The notes under the pieces are model-generated. The model saw nothing but the letters and a program-made list of their open reading frames with translations, was not told the DNA's origin and searched no databases. The position numbers and the translations under genes are program-made. A stretch of DNA of 64,000 nucleotides from Actinoplanes nipponensis (GTDB taxonomy: Bacteria; Actinomycetota; Actinomycetes; Mycobacteriales; Micromonosporaceae), in NCBI RefSeq assembly GCF_016862275.1, contig NZ_BOMQ01000074.1, forward strand, positions 1 through 64,000, written 5' to 3'. Shown piece after piece: positions 16,275-24,334 of this stretch (positions are counted from its first letter, which is position 1; every line of letters starts with the position of its first letter).

Positions 16275-16864
16275 ACAGCCCGGCCGAGCCGGCACCGGGC
16301 GGCGAGCATCTCCGCGCCCGGGTGCATCGCACCGCGGAACGGGTAACCGTCGTGCTGACCGGTGATCTGGACAGGCTGACCGGGCCCACCCTCATCGACG
16401 TCGTCGAGGAGAGCAGGGAGCGTCCGGTCCGGCGGATCGACCTCGACCTCGCCGGTGTCGAGTTTCTCGACCTGGGCGGCCTACGGGCCCTGCTGTGCGT
16501 CCAGCACCGCAGTTCCCGGGACGGCATCATGCTCACCGTCTGCAACCCGCGGCACTACGTCCGCTGGCTGCTGGACGTCACCGGGGCCGCCGAGGTGTTG
16601 CTGGACGCCCGCCAGCCGGCGCCCGCCGAGCCGGCATTGTCGTGGGTCAATCGGTATGCGGAGCCCGACGACACGGCCTATGTCCGGCTGTTGCAGGAGC
16701 AGGGCGTCCGCGCCGACGACCGGGACCGGCTCGCCGATGAACGGGAGAAACTGCTCAACGAACGGCAACGCCGGCTCGTCGACCACCAGCAGTGGGAGGA
16801 CATCCGGGAAAGCCTCGCCGATCAGCGGGAACGCGATCTGGAACGGCGGGAACGCGGCACCTGA
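16271..16864 (+). CDS. STAS-domain protein with C-terminal coiled coil
   Basis: The 197-aa protein has an N-terminal STAS domain (about 12-115: RVTVVLTGDLDRLTGPTLID, then RIDLDLAGVEFLDLGGLRAL). The usual phosphorylated Ser is replaced: FLD-L68-GG instead of D-S-S/A-G. Residues about 140-197 form a highly charged coiled coil (DRDRLADEREKLLNERQRR). Translation is coupled to the STAS-HATPase gene upstream (ATGA at 16271). It is probably an anti-sigma-factor antagonist or scaffold for that protein. Without the Ser, regulation by phosphorylation looks impossible at this site. Confidence 0.82.
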   Translation: MNSPAEPAPGGEHLRARVHRTAERVTVVLTGDLDRLTGPTLIDVVEESRERPVRRIDLDLAGVEFLDLGGLRALLCVQHRSSRDGIMLTVCNPRHYVRWLLDVTGAAEVLLDARQPAPAEPALSWVNRYAEPDDTAYVRLLQEQGVRADDRDRLADEREKLLNERQRRLVDHQQWEDIRESLADQRERDLERRERGT

Positions 16865-16890
16865 GACCGGGCGGGACCCCGGGCAGGCCG

Positions 16891-17553
16891 TCAGAGCCGG
16901 AGCTTGCGGCGGATCTCGGCCCGCAGGCCGTCCGGCAGGCCGTCCAGTTCCAGGTACGCGCGGAGCTGGGCGGAATCGTGCATCCAGGCGTGATAGCTGT
17001 CGCCGATGGTCACCCCGTGCGCCGGGCGCTCCAGCACCCGTACCTCGTCACCGGCCCGGACCTGGCCCGGCCGCACCACCCGCAGGTACGCGCCCGGCCG
17101 CCGCTCGGCGCCGAACGTCTTCACCCAGTGCGGCTCGCCCATCTTCCACTGGAACGTGGCACACGGGATGCGCCCGAACGTCGTCTGCAGCACCAGCTCG
17201 TCGCCGATCCCCCAGGTCTCGCCGAGGACGGCGCCGTTGACGTCCAGGCCCTCGGTCGTCAGGTTCTCGCCGAAGAGGCCACCCGGCAGGCTGCGCCCGA
17301 GCCGGCCCTCCCACCAGTCGTAGTCCTCCCGCGCGTACGCGTAGACCGCCTGGTCGTCGCCGCCGTGATGGTCGATGTCGAAGATCTGGTCGCCGACCAG
17401 GCCGCTGTGCAGGCCGGTCCGCTTCGGGCCCGGGGCGCGGACCGCGACCGGGTGGTCGACCGGCTGCTTGTTGATGCCCGTGATGCCGACGTTCTTGGCG
17501 TCGCTCTGCTCCGGGACGGCCAGGTTGACCTGCAGGACGGTGGCTCTGCTCAT
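16891..17553 (-). CDS. MOSC-domain protein (YiiM-like)
   Basis: The 220-aa protein contains the MOSC beta-barrel with GLFGENLTTEGLDVNGAVLG and the conserved cysteine in FGRIPCATFQWKMG. MOSC domains bind molybdenum cofactor sulfur carriers; YiiM-type members reduce N-hydroxylated compounds using Moco. The ATG at 17553 overlaps the stop of the upstream GNAT gene (ATGA), so the pair forms a small operon. The substrate is unknown. Confidence 0.85.
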   Translation of the reverse strand: MSRATVLQVNLAVPEQSDAKNVGITGINKQPVDHPVAVRAPGPKRTGLHSGLVGDQIFDIDHHGGDDQAVYAYAREDYDWWEGRLGRSLPGGLFGENLTTEGLDVNGAVLGETWGIGDELVLQTTFGRIPCATFQWKMGEPHWVKTFGAERRPGAYLRVVRPGQVRAGDEVRVLERPAHGVTIGDSYHAWMHDSAQLRAYLELDGLPDGLRAEIRRKLRL

Positions 17554-18374
17554 GCGGGGAACTCCACGGTGCGCCGATCCTCGACCGGGGTGAAGCCGAG
17601 GCGCTGATAGAGGGCGTTGCTGGTCGGATTGTCGAGATCGGTGAAGAGGACCACGTCGGTGGCGCCGGCGTCCAGCGCCGCGCGGGTGACCGCGGTCGTC
17701 GCCGCCCCCGCGTACCCCTTGGCGCGGTGCTCCCGCGGGGTGTAGACCGCGATCACGCGGACCGTGCCGGCCACGGGCCGGGTGGCGCCGGCGATCGACA
17801 CCGGCCGGCCGCCGTCCTCCCACAGCAGCAGGCCGCCGTGCGACAGCTTGTCGTCGACGAACTCCGCCGAGCGCTGCGGGTCCTCGCCGATCTCCTCGTG
17901 GAAGGCGGCCATCCAGTCGAGGAGCAGGGCGCGGTCGCGTTCCTCGGCGACCCGGCCGGCTCCGGGCGCCGGCGGGTCGGGCGGGATGAGCGTGTCGAGG
18001 CGGTACAACCGCTGTCGGCCGGCGAGCCGCGGGACGGCCCCGGTGAGGCGTCGCCACTCGGCCGCGAACGCCTCCGCCACCTTGTCCGGCGCGGCCACGG
18101 CCGGCAGGTCCGTGCCGGCGAGACTCAGGGCCAGCGCCGCGGCGGCCTCCGGCGGCATCTCGGTCAGCAGCGCGCCGCGGGGCGGCGTCCGCAGGAAGGC
18201 CCCGTCGCCGCACCAGCCGAACACCGGCGTGCCGGCGCCGAACGCGTGCGGGCCCCGGTGCCGCAGCGTGTCCGTGATCGTCAGCAGGATCGTGTTCTCC
18301 ACCGGCCGGGCCCGCAGCTGGTCGCCCGCGCCGGCCAGGAACTCGTCGATGTCATCGGTGATGTGCCAGGCCAT
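17550..18374 (-). CDS. GNAT-family N-acetyltransferase
   Basis: The 274-aa protein has a divergent N-terminal half and a C-terminal GNAT domain (about 150-270). The acetyl-CoA loop is IAVYTPREHRAKGYAGAATT and the final motif is NALYQRLGFTPVEDRRTV. The length and layout resemble actinobacterial two-part GNAT proteins. It precedes and overlaps the MOSC gene. The acetylated substrate cannot be predicted. Confidence 0.85.
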   Translation of the reverse strand: MAWHITDDIDEFLAGAGDQLRARPVENTILLTITDTLRHRGPHAFGAGTPVFGWCGDGAFLRTPPRGALLTEMPPEAAAALALSLAGTDLPAVAAPDKVAEAFAAEWRRLTGAVPRLAGRQRLYRLDTLIPPDPPAPGAGRVAEERDRALLLDWMAAFHEEIGEDPQRSAEFVDDKLSHGGLLLWEDGGRPVSIAGATRPVAGTVRVIAVYTPREHRAKGYAGAATTAVTRAALDAGATDVVLFTDLDNPTSNALYQRLGFTPVEDRRTVEFPA

Positions 18375-18410
18375 GCAGCCATCCTGAGGTGCGGCGGCGG
18401 GCGGCGCATC

Positions 18411-19427
18411 CTAATTCGGCAGGCCCCACGCCTTGGCCACGCGGGCCAGCGAGTCGCGCCGGGTGGCCGGGTCGTACACCGCGCCGGCCAGGATCAGCTC
18501 GCCGGCGCCGGTGCGCTCGACCAGCTCGTCGAGGCCGGCCACGACCTGCTCGGCGGTGCCCGCGTACTGGGTGCCGGGGAGCTGGTCGAGCAGGCTGCGG
18601 TCCAGATCGGACAGTTCGCGGGTGGCGGCCTGCTCCGGGGAGACCATCGGGCCGAGCCGCCCGGTACGCAGGCTCAGCGCCATGATCCGGCTCGGGCCGG
18701 CCAGGAACTGCGCCTCCTCGGACGTCTCGGCGGCGATCACCGAGGCGCTGACCATCAGGTGCGGCTCGGGGAAGCGCGGCGACGGCTGGAACCCGTCCCG
18801 GTAGAGCCGGGCCGCGGTGTCCACATCGGAGCTCATAGCGAAGTGGTACGCGTAACAGAACGGCAGGCCGAGCGCCGCCGCCACCTGCGCGCCGTACGTC
18901 GACGAGCCGAGCATCCAGACCTCGGGGTAGGTCTGCGGCGCCGGCGTCGCCCGCAGCCGGTCGATCCGCTCGGGCGCGACCCGGCCGTCGCCCAGCAGGG
19001 CCAGCACCATGCCGAGGTGGTCGGGGAACTGCTCGACGGTCAGATGCGGCGACCCCCCGCGCAGCGCGGCCGCGGTGGCCTGGTCGGTGCCGGGCGCGCG
19101 GCCGATGCCGAGGTCGATCCGGTTCGGGTGCAGGGCCTCGAGCAGCGCGAACTGTTCGGCCACCACGAACGGCATGTGGTTGGGGAGCATGACGCCGCCG
19201 GAGCCGACCCGGATCCGCCGGGTGTTCGCCGCCAGGTGGGCGATCAGCACCGGCGGCGAGGTGGACGCCACGGCCGGCATGTTGTGGTGCTCGGCGACCC
19301 AGAACCGGGAGTAGCCGAGGTCGTCGGCGGCCTGCGCGATCTCGGTCGTCCCGCGCAGGGCGTCGGTGCTGTCGTGCCCCTCGCGGACGGTGGCGAGGTC
19401 GAGCACGGACAGGGGTACGCGACTCAT
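18411..19427 (-). CDS. LLM-class flavin-dependent oxidoreductase (luciferase-like)
   Basis: The 338-aa protein shows the bacterial-luciferase-like TIM barrel: WVAEHHNMPAVASTSPPVLI, RIRVGSGGVMLPNHMPFVVA, and LGIGRAPGTDQ. It belongs to the group with a conserved SxPVL-like region and MALSLRTGRLGPM near the C-terminus. It would use FMN or F420 for a monooxygenase or reductase reaction; the substrate is unknown. Its ATG overlaps the stop of the TetR gene upstream (ATGA at 19424-19427), so the regulator and enzyme form one unit. Confidence 0.88.
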   Translation of the reverse strand: MSRVPLSVLDLATVREGHDSTDALRGTTEIAQAADDLGYSRFWVAEHHNMPAVASTSPPVLIAHLAANTRRIRVGSGGVMLPNHMPFVVAEQFALLEALHPNRIDLGIGRAPGTDQATAAALRGGSPHLTVEQFPDHLGMVLALLGDGRVAPERIDRLRATPAPQTYPEVWMLGSSTYGAQVAAALGLPFCYAYHFAMSSDVDTAARLYRDGFQPSPRFPEPHLMVSASVIAAETSEEAQFLAGPSRIMALSLRTGRLGPMVSPEQAATRELSDLDRSLLDQLPGTQYAGTAEQVVAGLDELVERTGAGELILAGAVYDPATRRDSLARVAKAWGLPN

Positions 19428-20017
19428 GAGGTGATCCGTTCCGGAAGAGTGGGTGTGACGAAGCCGAAGCCGGCGCGGATCAGGGCGTGCAGGCCCGTGA
19501 TGCCGGTGCCGGCGTCCCAATGCGGGCAGGCCGTGTTCAGCACCGTGCGGGCGGCGTTGACGGTGAGGTCGAGCCGCCACGCGTCGAGGCCGGCGCGATC
19601 GGCGGCCCAGTGGCGTACCGCATCCCAGAACTGGTCGGCCACCTCGCGGGAGCAGCCCGCGAGCTCGGGCGACGCCAGCCGGACCCGCCGCTGCAGCAGC
19701 ATCCGGTCGGCCGTGGCCGCGGTGTAGCCGAGCAGCACCTCGCGCAGCGACGACCAGAGCGGCTCCCCGGCCGGCCGCTCGGCCAGCAGGGCGGCCCACA
19801 GCGCCGGGTCGTCGGGGTCGGGGTCGAAGACGACCGATTCCTTGCCCGCGAAGTAATTGAAGAACGTGCGCCGGGAGATGCCGGCGGCGGCCACGATGTC
19901 GTCGACCGAGACGGCGTCGAACCCCCGCTCGGTCATCAGCCGCAGCGCGGCGGCGTGCACGAGTCGCCAGGTGTCACGTTTCTTGCGGGCGCGTACGGGG
20001 CTGGACGGGACGACCAC
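19424..20017 (-). CDS. TetR-family regulator of the LLM oxidoreductase
   Basis: The 197-aa form from GTG 20017 is preferred, because longer forms would start inside the palindromes at 20036-20065. The N-terminal helix-turn-helix is clear (RLMTERGFDAVSVDDIVAAA, then GISRRTFFNYFAGKE). The C-terminal ligand domain is Trp-rich. It is co-transcribed with the LLM oxidoreductase. The two palindromes just upstream suggest autoregulation, probably relieved by the oxidoreductase's substrate or product. Confidence 0.88.
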   Translation of the reverse strand: MVVPSSPVRARKKRDTWRLVHAAALRLMTERGFDAVSVDDIVAAAGISRRTFFNYFAGKESVVFDPDPDDPALWAALLAERPAGEPLWSSLREVLLGYTAATADRMLLQRRVRLASPELAGCSREVADQFWDAVRHWAADRAGLDAWRLDLTVNAARTVLNTACPHWDAGTGITGLHALIRAGFGFVTPTLPERITS

Positions 20018-20035
20018 TTCTCGACCGTACGCCGG

Positions 20036-20065
20036 TTGCACCCGGTGCAACTTGCACCGCGTGCA
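20036..20065. promoter_or_regulatory. Tandem operator pair for the TetR regulator
   Basis: TTGCACC-C-GGTGCAA (20036-20050) is a perfect palindrome. TGCAC-CGC-GTGCA (20053-20065) directly follows with the same half-site. Two adjacent TGCAC-type palindromes upstream of the TetR start fit binding of two dimers at the promoter. Confidence 0.65.
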
Positions 20066-20089
20066 TGAACTGCGCCACAGCCCGGCCGG

Positions 20090-20554
20090 TCAGCGCCGGT
20101 AGTGCCGCCGCCGGATCATCTGCACGCCGACGGTGGTGGCGCCCAGCGCGGCCCCCGGCACCAGCAGCCAGATCGGCCACGGGTAGATGTCGTCCTCGAC
20201 CGTCAGGGCCACCAGGAACCAGACGGTCAGGTTGACCGCCGCGACCGCGCCCCAGATCGTCCACAGGATCAGCAACGCCATCGGCAGCCTGCGCTCGACG
20301 CGGCGCACCTCGGCCGCCTTGCGGGCGCTCACCTCGGCCGCGCTCACCCCCGGCCGGGGCAGGTCGGCCACCAGGATCAACAGCTCGGCGTAGGTGCGGG
20401 CGGCGTACGCCTGGCGCACCCGGTCGTCGTACTCGTGCAGCGTGAGCCGGCCCTCGTCCAGGGCCGACTTCAGCTGGTCGGCGATCTTGTGCCGGTCGGC
20501 GTCGGCCGCGCGCAACGTCTCGGCATCGGTCCGCGGCGCCACTTCCTTGGCCAT
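20090..20554 (-). CDS. DUF1707 protein with two membrane helices
   Basis: The 154-aa protein starts at ATG 20554. Residues about 15-70 form a DUF1707 (SHOCT-like) domain (DRHKIADQLKSALDEGRLTL, HEYDDRVRQAYAARTYAEL). Two hydrophobic helices follow (about 92-115 and 122-143) and a short basic tail. DUF1707 proteins are common in actinobacteria and often sit next to regulators or transporters; their function is unknown. It lies 55 bp after the MFS gene on the same strand and may be co-transcribed. Confidence 0.8.
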   Translation of the reverse strand: MAKEVAPRTDAETLRAADADRHKIADQLKSALDEGRLTLHEYDDRVRQAYAARTYAELLILVADLPRPGVSAAEVSARKAAEVRRVERRLPMALLILWTIWGAVAAVNLTVWFLVALTVEDDIYPWPIWLLVPGAALGATTVGVQMIRRRHYRR

Positions 20555-20609
20555 GTCAGCCAGGCTAATGGAGCCGTGCACGGCCCTCCAGACCCGAACC
20601 GGGCCGGCG

Positions 20610-21875
20610 TCAGTGCGTCGCGGCCATCGCCTGCCGCAGCAGCTCCGCCGCCCGGTGGTCGGCCCGGGCCATCGGGCCCGCCGGCACGGCCGCCACGGAC
20701 GCGGCCACGGCCAGCACCACCGCGGCGAAGACGAACGCCCACGGCAGCCCGCCCGGCTGGTCCACGATGACCCCCGCCACGGCCCCACCGGCGGCGCTGC
20801 CGGCGACCGACACGGTCACCACCCAGGTGTACGCCTCGTTCAGCATCCCCGCCGGCGCGATCCGGCCGACGAGATTGGTCTCCACGGTCAGCGCCGGGGC
20901 GATCGTGGCGCCCCCGACGACCAGGGCCACGCCGAGGGCCAGCGGATTCGGCATCGCCGCCAGCACCAGGAAGCTCGTCGCGACACCGCCGAGCAGCCAG
21001 GCGAACTGCCGGTGCAGCGCCATCGCGGGCCGCCGGGTGCCGAACCAGATGCCGCCGATCGCGCTGCCCACGCCCCACACCCCGAGCAGCACACCGCCCA
21101 GACTGTCGCCGCCGTCATGCTGTCCCGCGTACGCCGGGACGGTGACACCCGCGGCGCCGAACGCTATGCCCAGGGCGGCGACACAGACCAGCATGGCCGG
21201 GAAGCCGCCCACCCGCAGCGGGCCCAGCCCACGCGTGGTGGCGGCGCCCTCGTGCCGGACCCAGTGCCGCATGATCGGCAACGAGGCGATCCACAGCGTG
21301 CCGCCGAAGGTCGCGACGGCGGCGGTCACCAGCGCCGCCGCCGGATCGTGGGCGACCACCAGCAACCCCGCGACCAGCATCGGACCGAGCACGAAGACCA
21401 GCTCGAACAGCGAGGTCTCGGCGGCCATGGCCGCCTCCCGCAGCCCGTGCCGGCCGCTGCCCACCGCGGTCGCGTCGGTCCAGGCCCGGCGGATCGCCGC
21501 GGTCAGCGGCGGGTACGTCGCACCGGCCAGCGCCGAAGCCACGAAGATGGCCGGCAGCGCCGCTTCGCCGCCCCGGCTCACCAGCAACAGCCCGACCAGG
21601 GCGAGCGGATGCAGCACCGCGGTCGCCCACAGCACCGGCGACGGGCCGATCCGGTCGGCCAGCCGCCCGGCGACCGGGCTGATCGCGGCGCCGGCCAGCG
21701 CGTACATGCCGCCGGCCAGGCCCGCGGCGGCGTACCGGCCGGTGGCGTCCTGGACCAGCAGCAGCAGGGCCAGCGGGGTCATGCCGATGCCCAGGCGGGC
21801 GAGAATGCCGACGATCAACAGGACCCGGCCGCCCGGCATCTGCCACACGCCAAGGTACTGACGCAGTGCGGTCAT
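20610..21875 (-). CDS. Major facilitator superfamily transporter
   Basis: The 421-aa protein has about 12 membrane segments and MFS loop signatures, for example GRLADRIGPSPVLW between helices 2 and 3. The length is standard for a single-polypeptide drug or metabolite exporter. The substrate is not predictable. GGGGAGACAGG precedes the ATG. The DUF1707 gene follows on the same strand. Confidence 0.85.
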   Translation of the reverse strand: MTALRQYLGVWQMPGGRVLLIVGILARLGIGMTPLALLLLVQDATGRYAAAGLAGGMYALAGAAISPVAGRLADRIGPSPVLWATAVLHPLALVGLLLVSRGGEAALPAIFVASALAGATYPPLTAAIRRAWTDATAVGSGRHGLREAAMAAETSLFELVFVLGPMLVAGLLVVAHDPAAALVTAAVATFGGTLWIASLPIMRHWVRHEGAATTRGLGPLRVGGFPAMLVCVAALGIAFGAAGVTVPAYAGQHDGGDSLGGVLLGVWGVGSAIGGIWFGTRRPAMALHRQFAWLLGGVATSFLVLAAMPNPLALGVALVVGGATIAPALTVETNLVGRIAPAGMLNEAYTWVVTVSVAGSAAGGAVAGVIVDQPGGLPWAFVFAAVVLAVAASVAAVPAGPMARADHRAAELLRQAMAATH

Positions 21876-21960
21876 CGGTCCTGTCTCCCCTCGTGGTGAG
21901 CGTCGAACCTAACCGGCGGCAGGCCCGTAACACACGCGAAATACAGCCCGTGTCACAGAC

Positions 21961-21994
21961 GTCACCCCCGCCTCTTCAGCGAGACGGGGGTGAC
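21961..21994 (-). terminator. Hairpin terminator after htpX
   Basis: The arms GTCACCCCCGCCTC and GAGACGGGGGTGAC pair with a single mismatch around TTCAGC. The hairpin begins 12 bases past the htpX stop. Confidence 0.65.
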
Positions 21995-22006
21995 GGGCGG
22001 ACCGGG

Positions 22007-22894
22007 TCAGCGCTGGAACTGCACGGGCCCCGTACCGGTGACGGCGGCGAGCTGATGCAGCCGCTTGATCCGCTCGGCCATCGGCGGATGCGTCGAGAAC
22101 AGCGACGCGATGCCGCCGCCCCGCAACGGGTTGGCGATCATCAGGTGCGCCGAGGTGGCGAGCTGACCGTCGGCCGGCAGCGGCAGCCGCTGCGCCCCGT
22201 ACTGGATCTTCTCCAGCGCGGCGGCCAGGGCCAGCGGGTCCCGGGTCAGGGTCGCGCCGGAGGCGTCGGCCTGATACTCCCGGTTGCGGCTGATCGCGAG
22301 CTGGATCACCGACGCGGCGAGCGGGCCGAGAATCAGCATGAGCAGCAGCGAGGCCGGGTTCGGGCCGTCGTCGTCATCCCCGCCACCGAGCGGCAGGAAG
22401 ATGGCCAGCTGGGCCACCATCGTGATGATGCCGGCCAGCGCCGCGGCGACACTGGAGATCAAAATGTCCCGGTTGTAGACATGGGACAACTCGTGCCCGA
22501 TGACGCCGCGCAACTCCCGCCGATCCAGCAGCCGGGTGATCCCGACGGTGACCGCCACGGCAGCGTGCCGCGGGCTGCGACCGGTCGCGAAGGCGTTGGG
22601 CTGCAACGTGGGGCTCACGTACAGGCGCGGCATCGGCTGACCCGCCTCCGTCGCGAGCTCGCGGACGATCTGGTACAGCGCGGGGAACTCGGCCTCGGAG
22701 ACCGGGCGGGCCCGCATGGACCGCAGGGCGAGCTTGTCGGAGAAGAAGTAGCTGCCGGCGTTCAGCGCCAGCGAGAGGACGACGGCGAGGACCAGGCCGC
22801 CGCTGCCGCCGAGCCAGTAGCCGGCGGCGAGGATCATGGCGGTGAGCAAGCCCAGCAGAGCGGCCGTTTTGAGGCCGTTGTGGTGGCTGTGCAC
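22007..22894 (-). CDS. htpX: Membrane zinc metalloprotease HtpX (M48B)
   Basis: The 295-aa protein starts at GTG 22894 behind AAGGAGAACACC. Two N-terminal membrane helices (about 10-28 and 33-50) precede the protease domain. The zinc motif is HELSH (134-138), with a further glutamate ligand in SRNREYQADASGA. Two more hydrophobic segments follow (about 145-170 and 185-205). HtpX degrades damaged or misfolded membrane proteins. The gene stands alone with a terminator behind it and the repeat-rich non-coding region in front. Confidence 0.93.
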   Translation of the reverse strand: MHSHHNGLKTAALLGLLTAMILAAGYWLGGSGGLVLAVVLSLALNAGSYFFSDKLALRSMRARPVSEAEFPALYQIVRELATEAGQPMPRLYVSPTLQPNAFATGRSPRHAAVAVTVGITRLLDRRELRGVIGHELSHVYNRDILISSVAAALAGIITMVAQLAIFLPLGGGDDDDGPNPASLLLMLILGPLAASVIQLAISRNREYQADASGATLTRDPLALAAALEKIQYGAQRLPLPADGQLATSAHLMIANPLRGGGIASLFSTHPPMAERIKRLHQLAAVTGTGPVQFQR

Positions 22895-23160
22895 GGTGTT
22901 CTCCTTCAGGATGGGGCCGGTGGGCCCGCATCCGATAGAACATCGGCGAGGTGGGGATTCATCCGGGAGTGGCTGTGAGTTCGCTGTAGGTAGTGGGGGT
23001 TTCAGGATCAAGATCAAGTTCTGGATGTCGTGGCTGGGTGCATGGTGCTGACCGTCGCTCCCGCCGATTGCGGGGTTCGTGCTTTGTTTTATTCGGGTTG
23101 AGGTGGGTGCTCGGTGGGGCTTGGGGTTGGCTGCTTGGTTGCTTTGCGCCTCTTCCTAAG

Positions 23161-23470
23161 TGCCGCTCAGTCCCTGCGTGTCGCCCAGCCGCTGCTGCGT
23201 GTCGCCCCGCTCGCGTGCCGCCTTGCCCTGCATGACGCTTAGCCCTTGGCCTGACGCTCAGCCCCTGCCTGACGCGTCGCCCTGCATGCCACCCAGCTCC
23301 GCGTGCCGCCCAGCCTTGCCTAACGCCCAGCCCCTGCCTGACGCCCCGCCCCTGCTTAACGCCCCGCCCCCGGCCTAACGCCCAGCCAGTGCCGTCCACA
23401 ACCCCGCGTGCCGCCCAACCTCTGCATGACGCCCAGCCCGTGCCGCCCACCTCCGCGTGCCGCTCAGTTG
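23161..23470. repeat. Low-complexity degenerate repeat tract
   Basis: Irregular copies of short units such as CCTGACGCCCAGCCCCTG and GCGTGCCGCCCAGCC follow one another for about 300 bp. The plus strand is strongly C-rich and A-poor. No unit is exact, and no reading frame looks coding. Confidence 0.6.
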
Positions 23471-23581
23471 AGCTGACTTCCGCTCTCCCGGCTAGCTTTT
23501 GTCCCGCTCAGCTATCCGATCTTGCGCACCAGCTCCGGCCGCCGCTCGCCGCCAGCCACTCCTCCTCTCGATGTCCCTCTC

Positions 23582-24180
23582 AGCGCTGAATCTTGAATCG
23601 CCAGCACCCCTAAACCCGCCCGAACTCATCAAGATTTGCACCCAGGGGCAGACAAGGGGTCGCTCTCGGTAGTCGCCATTCGACGACCAGTGCTTAGCGT
23701 CGCTTGGCATTCGGCTCGGCGCTGAATCTTGAAGCGGCGGCGCCCTAAAGCCCACCCGAGCGCATCAAGATCCGTACCCGCGGGCAAACAATGGGCCGCT
23801 CCCGGTGGTCGCCATTCGACGACCGGCGCTTGACGTCGCTCGACATTCGGCTCGGCACTGAATCTTGAAGCAGCGGCGCCCCGAAACGCACCCGAGCGCA
23901 TCAAGATCCGCGAGGGAGGCAGACAAGGAGTGCTGTAGGTGTTCGGCATCCGACGATCGTCGCTTGGCACTCGGCTCGGCACTGAATCTTGAAGCAGCGG
24001 CACCCCAAAGCCCACCCGGATGCATCAAGATCCGCACCTGCAGGCCGACAAGGGGCCACTCCCGGTAGTCGGCATCCGACGACCAGCGCTGACGTCGCTT
24101 GGCACTCGGCTCGGCACTGAATCTTGAAGCAGCGGCACCCCGAAACTCACCCGAACGCATCAAGATCCGCACCTGGGAGG
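23582..24180. repeat. Five tandem copies of a 124-136-bp repeat with internal inverted arms
   Basis: The string GAATCTTGA begins at 23588, 23724, 23860, 23984 and 24119, giving periods of 136, 136, 124 and 135. In each unit it is followed about 30-45 bases later by CATCAAGAT, so the arms ATCTTGA and TCAAGAT can pair as a stem. The units share the flanking motifs CGGCTCGGCACTGAATC, CCCACCCGAGCGCATCAAG and GGCATCCGACGACCAG, with point differences. Copies 3-5 are more alike than copy 1. Confidence 0.85.
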
Positions 24181-24334
24181 CAGCCAGGGGGCGCGGTGGG
24201 CGGTGGGCGGTCGGATGACGGCATACCGCTGGTCAGGCTGACGCCGCTGCGCATCGACCGCTGGGCCGGCAGTCACCCATCAGTCGACACAGGGCGTTGG
24301 GCGAGGGGCCAGGAACGGGAGGGACGAGTGCCGG

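Larger units (their letters stand above)
22895..24334. other. 1.4-kb gene-free region with two repeat arrays
   Basis: No real gene is seen between htpX and nuoN. The region holds a pyrimidine-rich low-complexity tract (23161-23470) and a tandem repeat array (23582-24180). Minus-strand frames through the array give a repetitive basic peptide and are not credible genes. A related GATCAAGATCAAG string occurs at 23007-23019. Confidence 0.75.

Noticed and set aside
14496..16864. Conservon (cvn) cluster
   Set aside because: There is no roadblock/LC7 protein, no DUF742 protein and no small GTPase next to the HATPase genes.
23492..24172. Minus-strand frames encoding a repeated RILMRSG...ASRFSAEP peptide
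   Set aside because: They are translations of the tandem DNA repeat, shift frame between units and have no ribosome sites.
23582..24180. CRISPR array
   Set aside because: The unit is 124-136 bp and similar throughout, with no short constant repeat alternating with unique spacers and no cas genes nearby.
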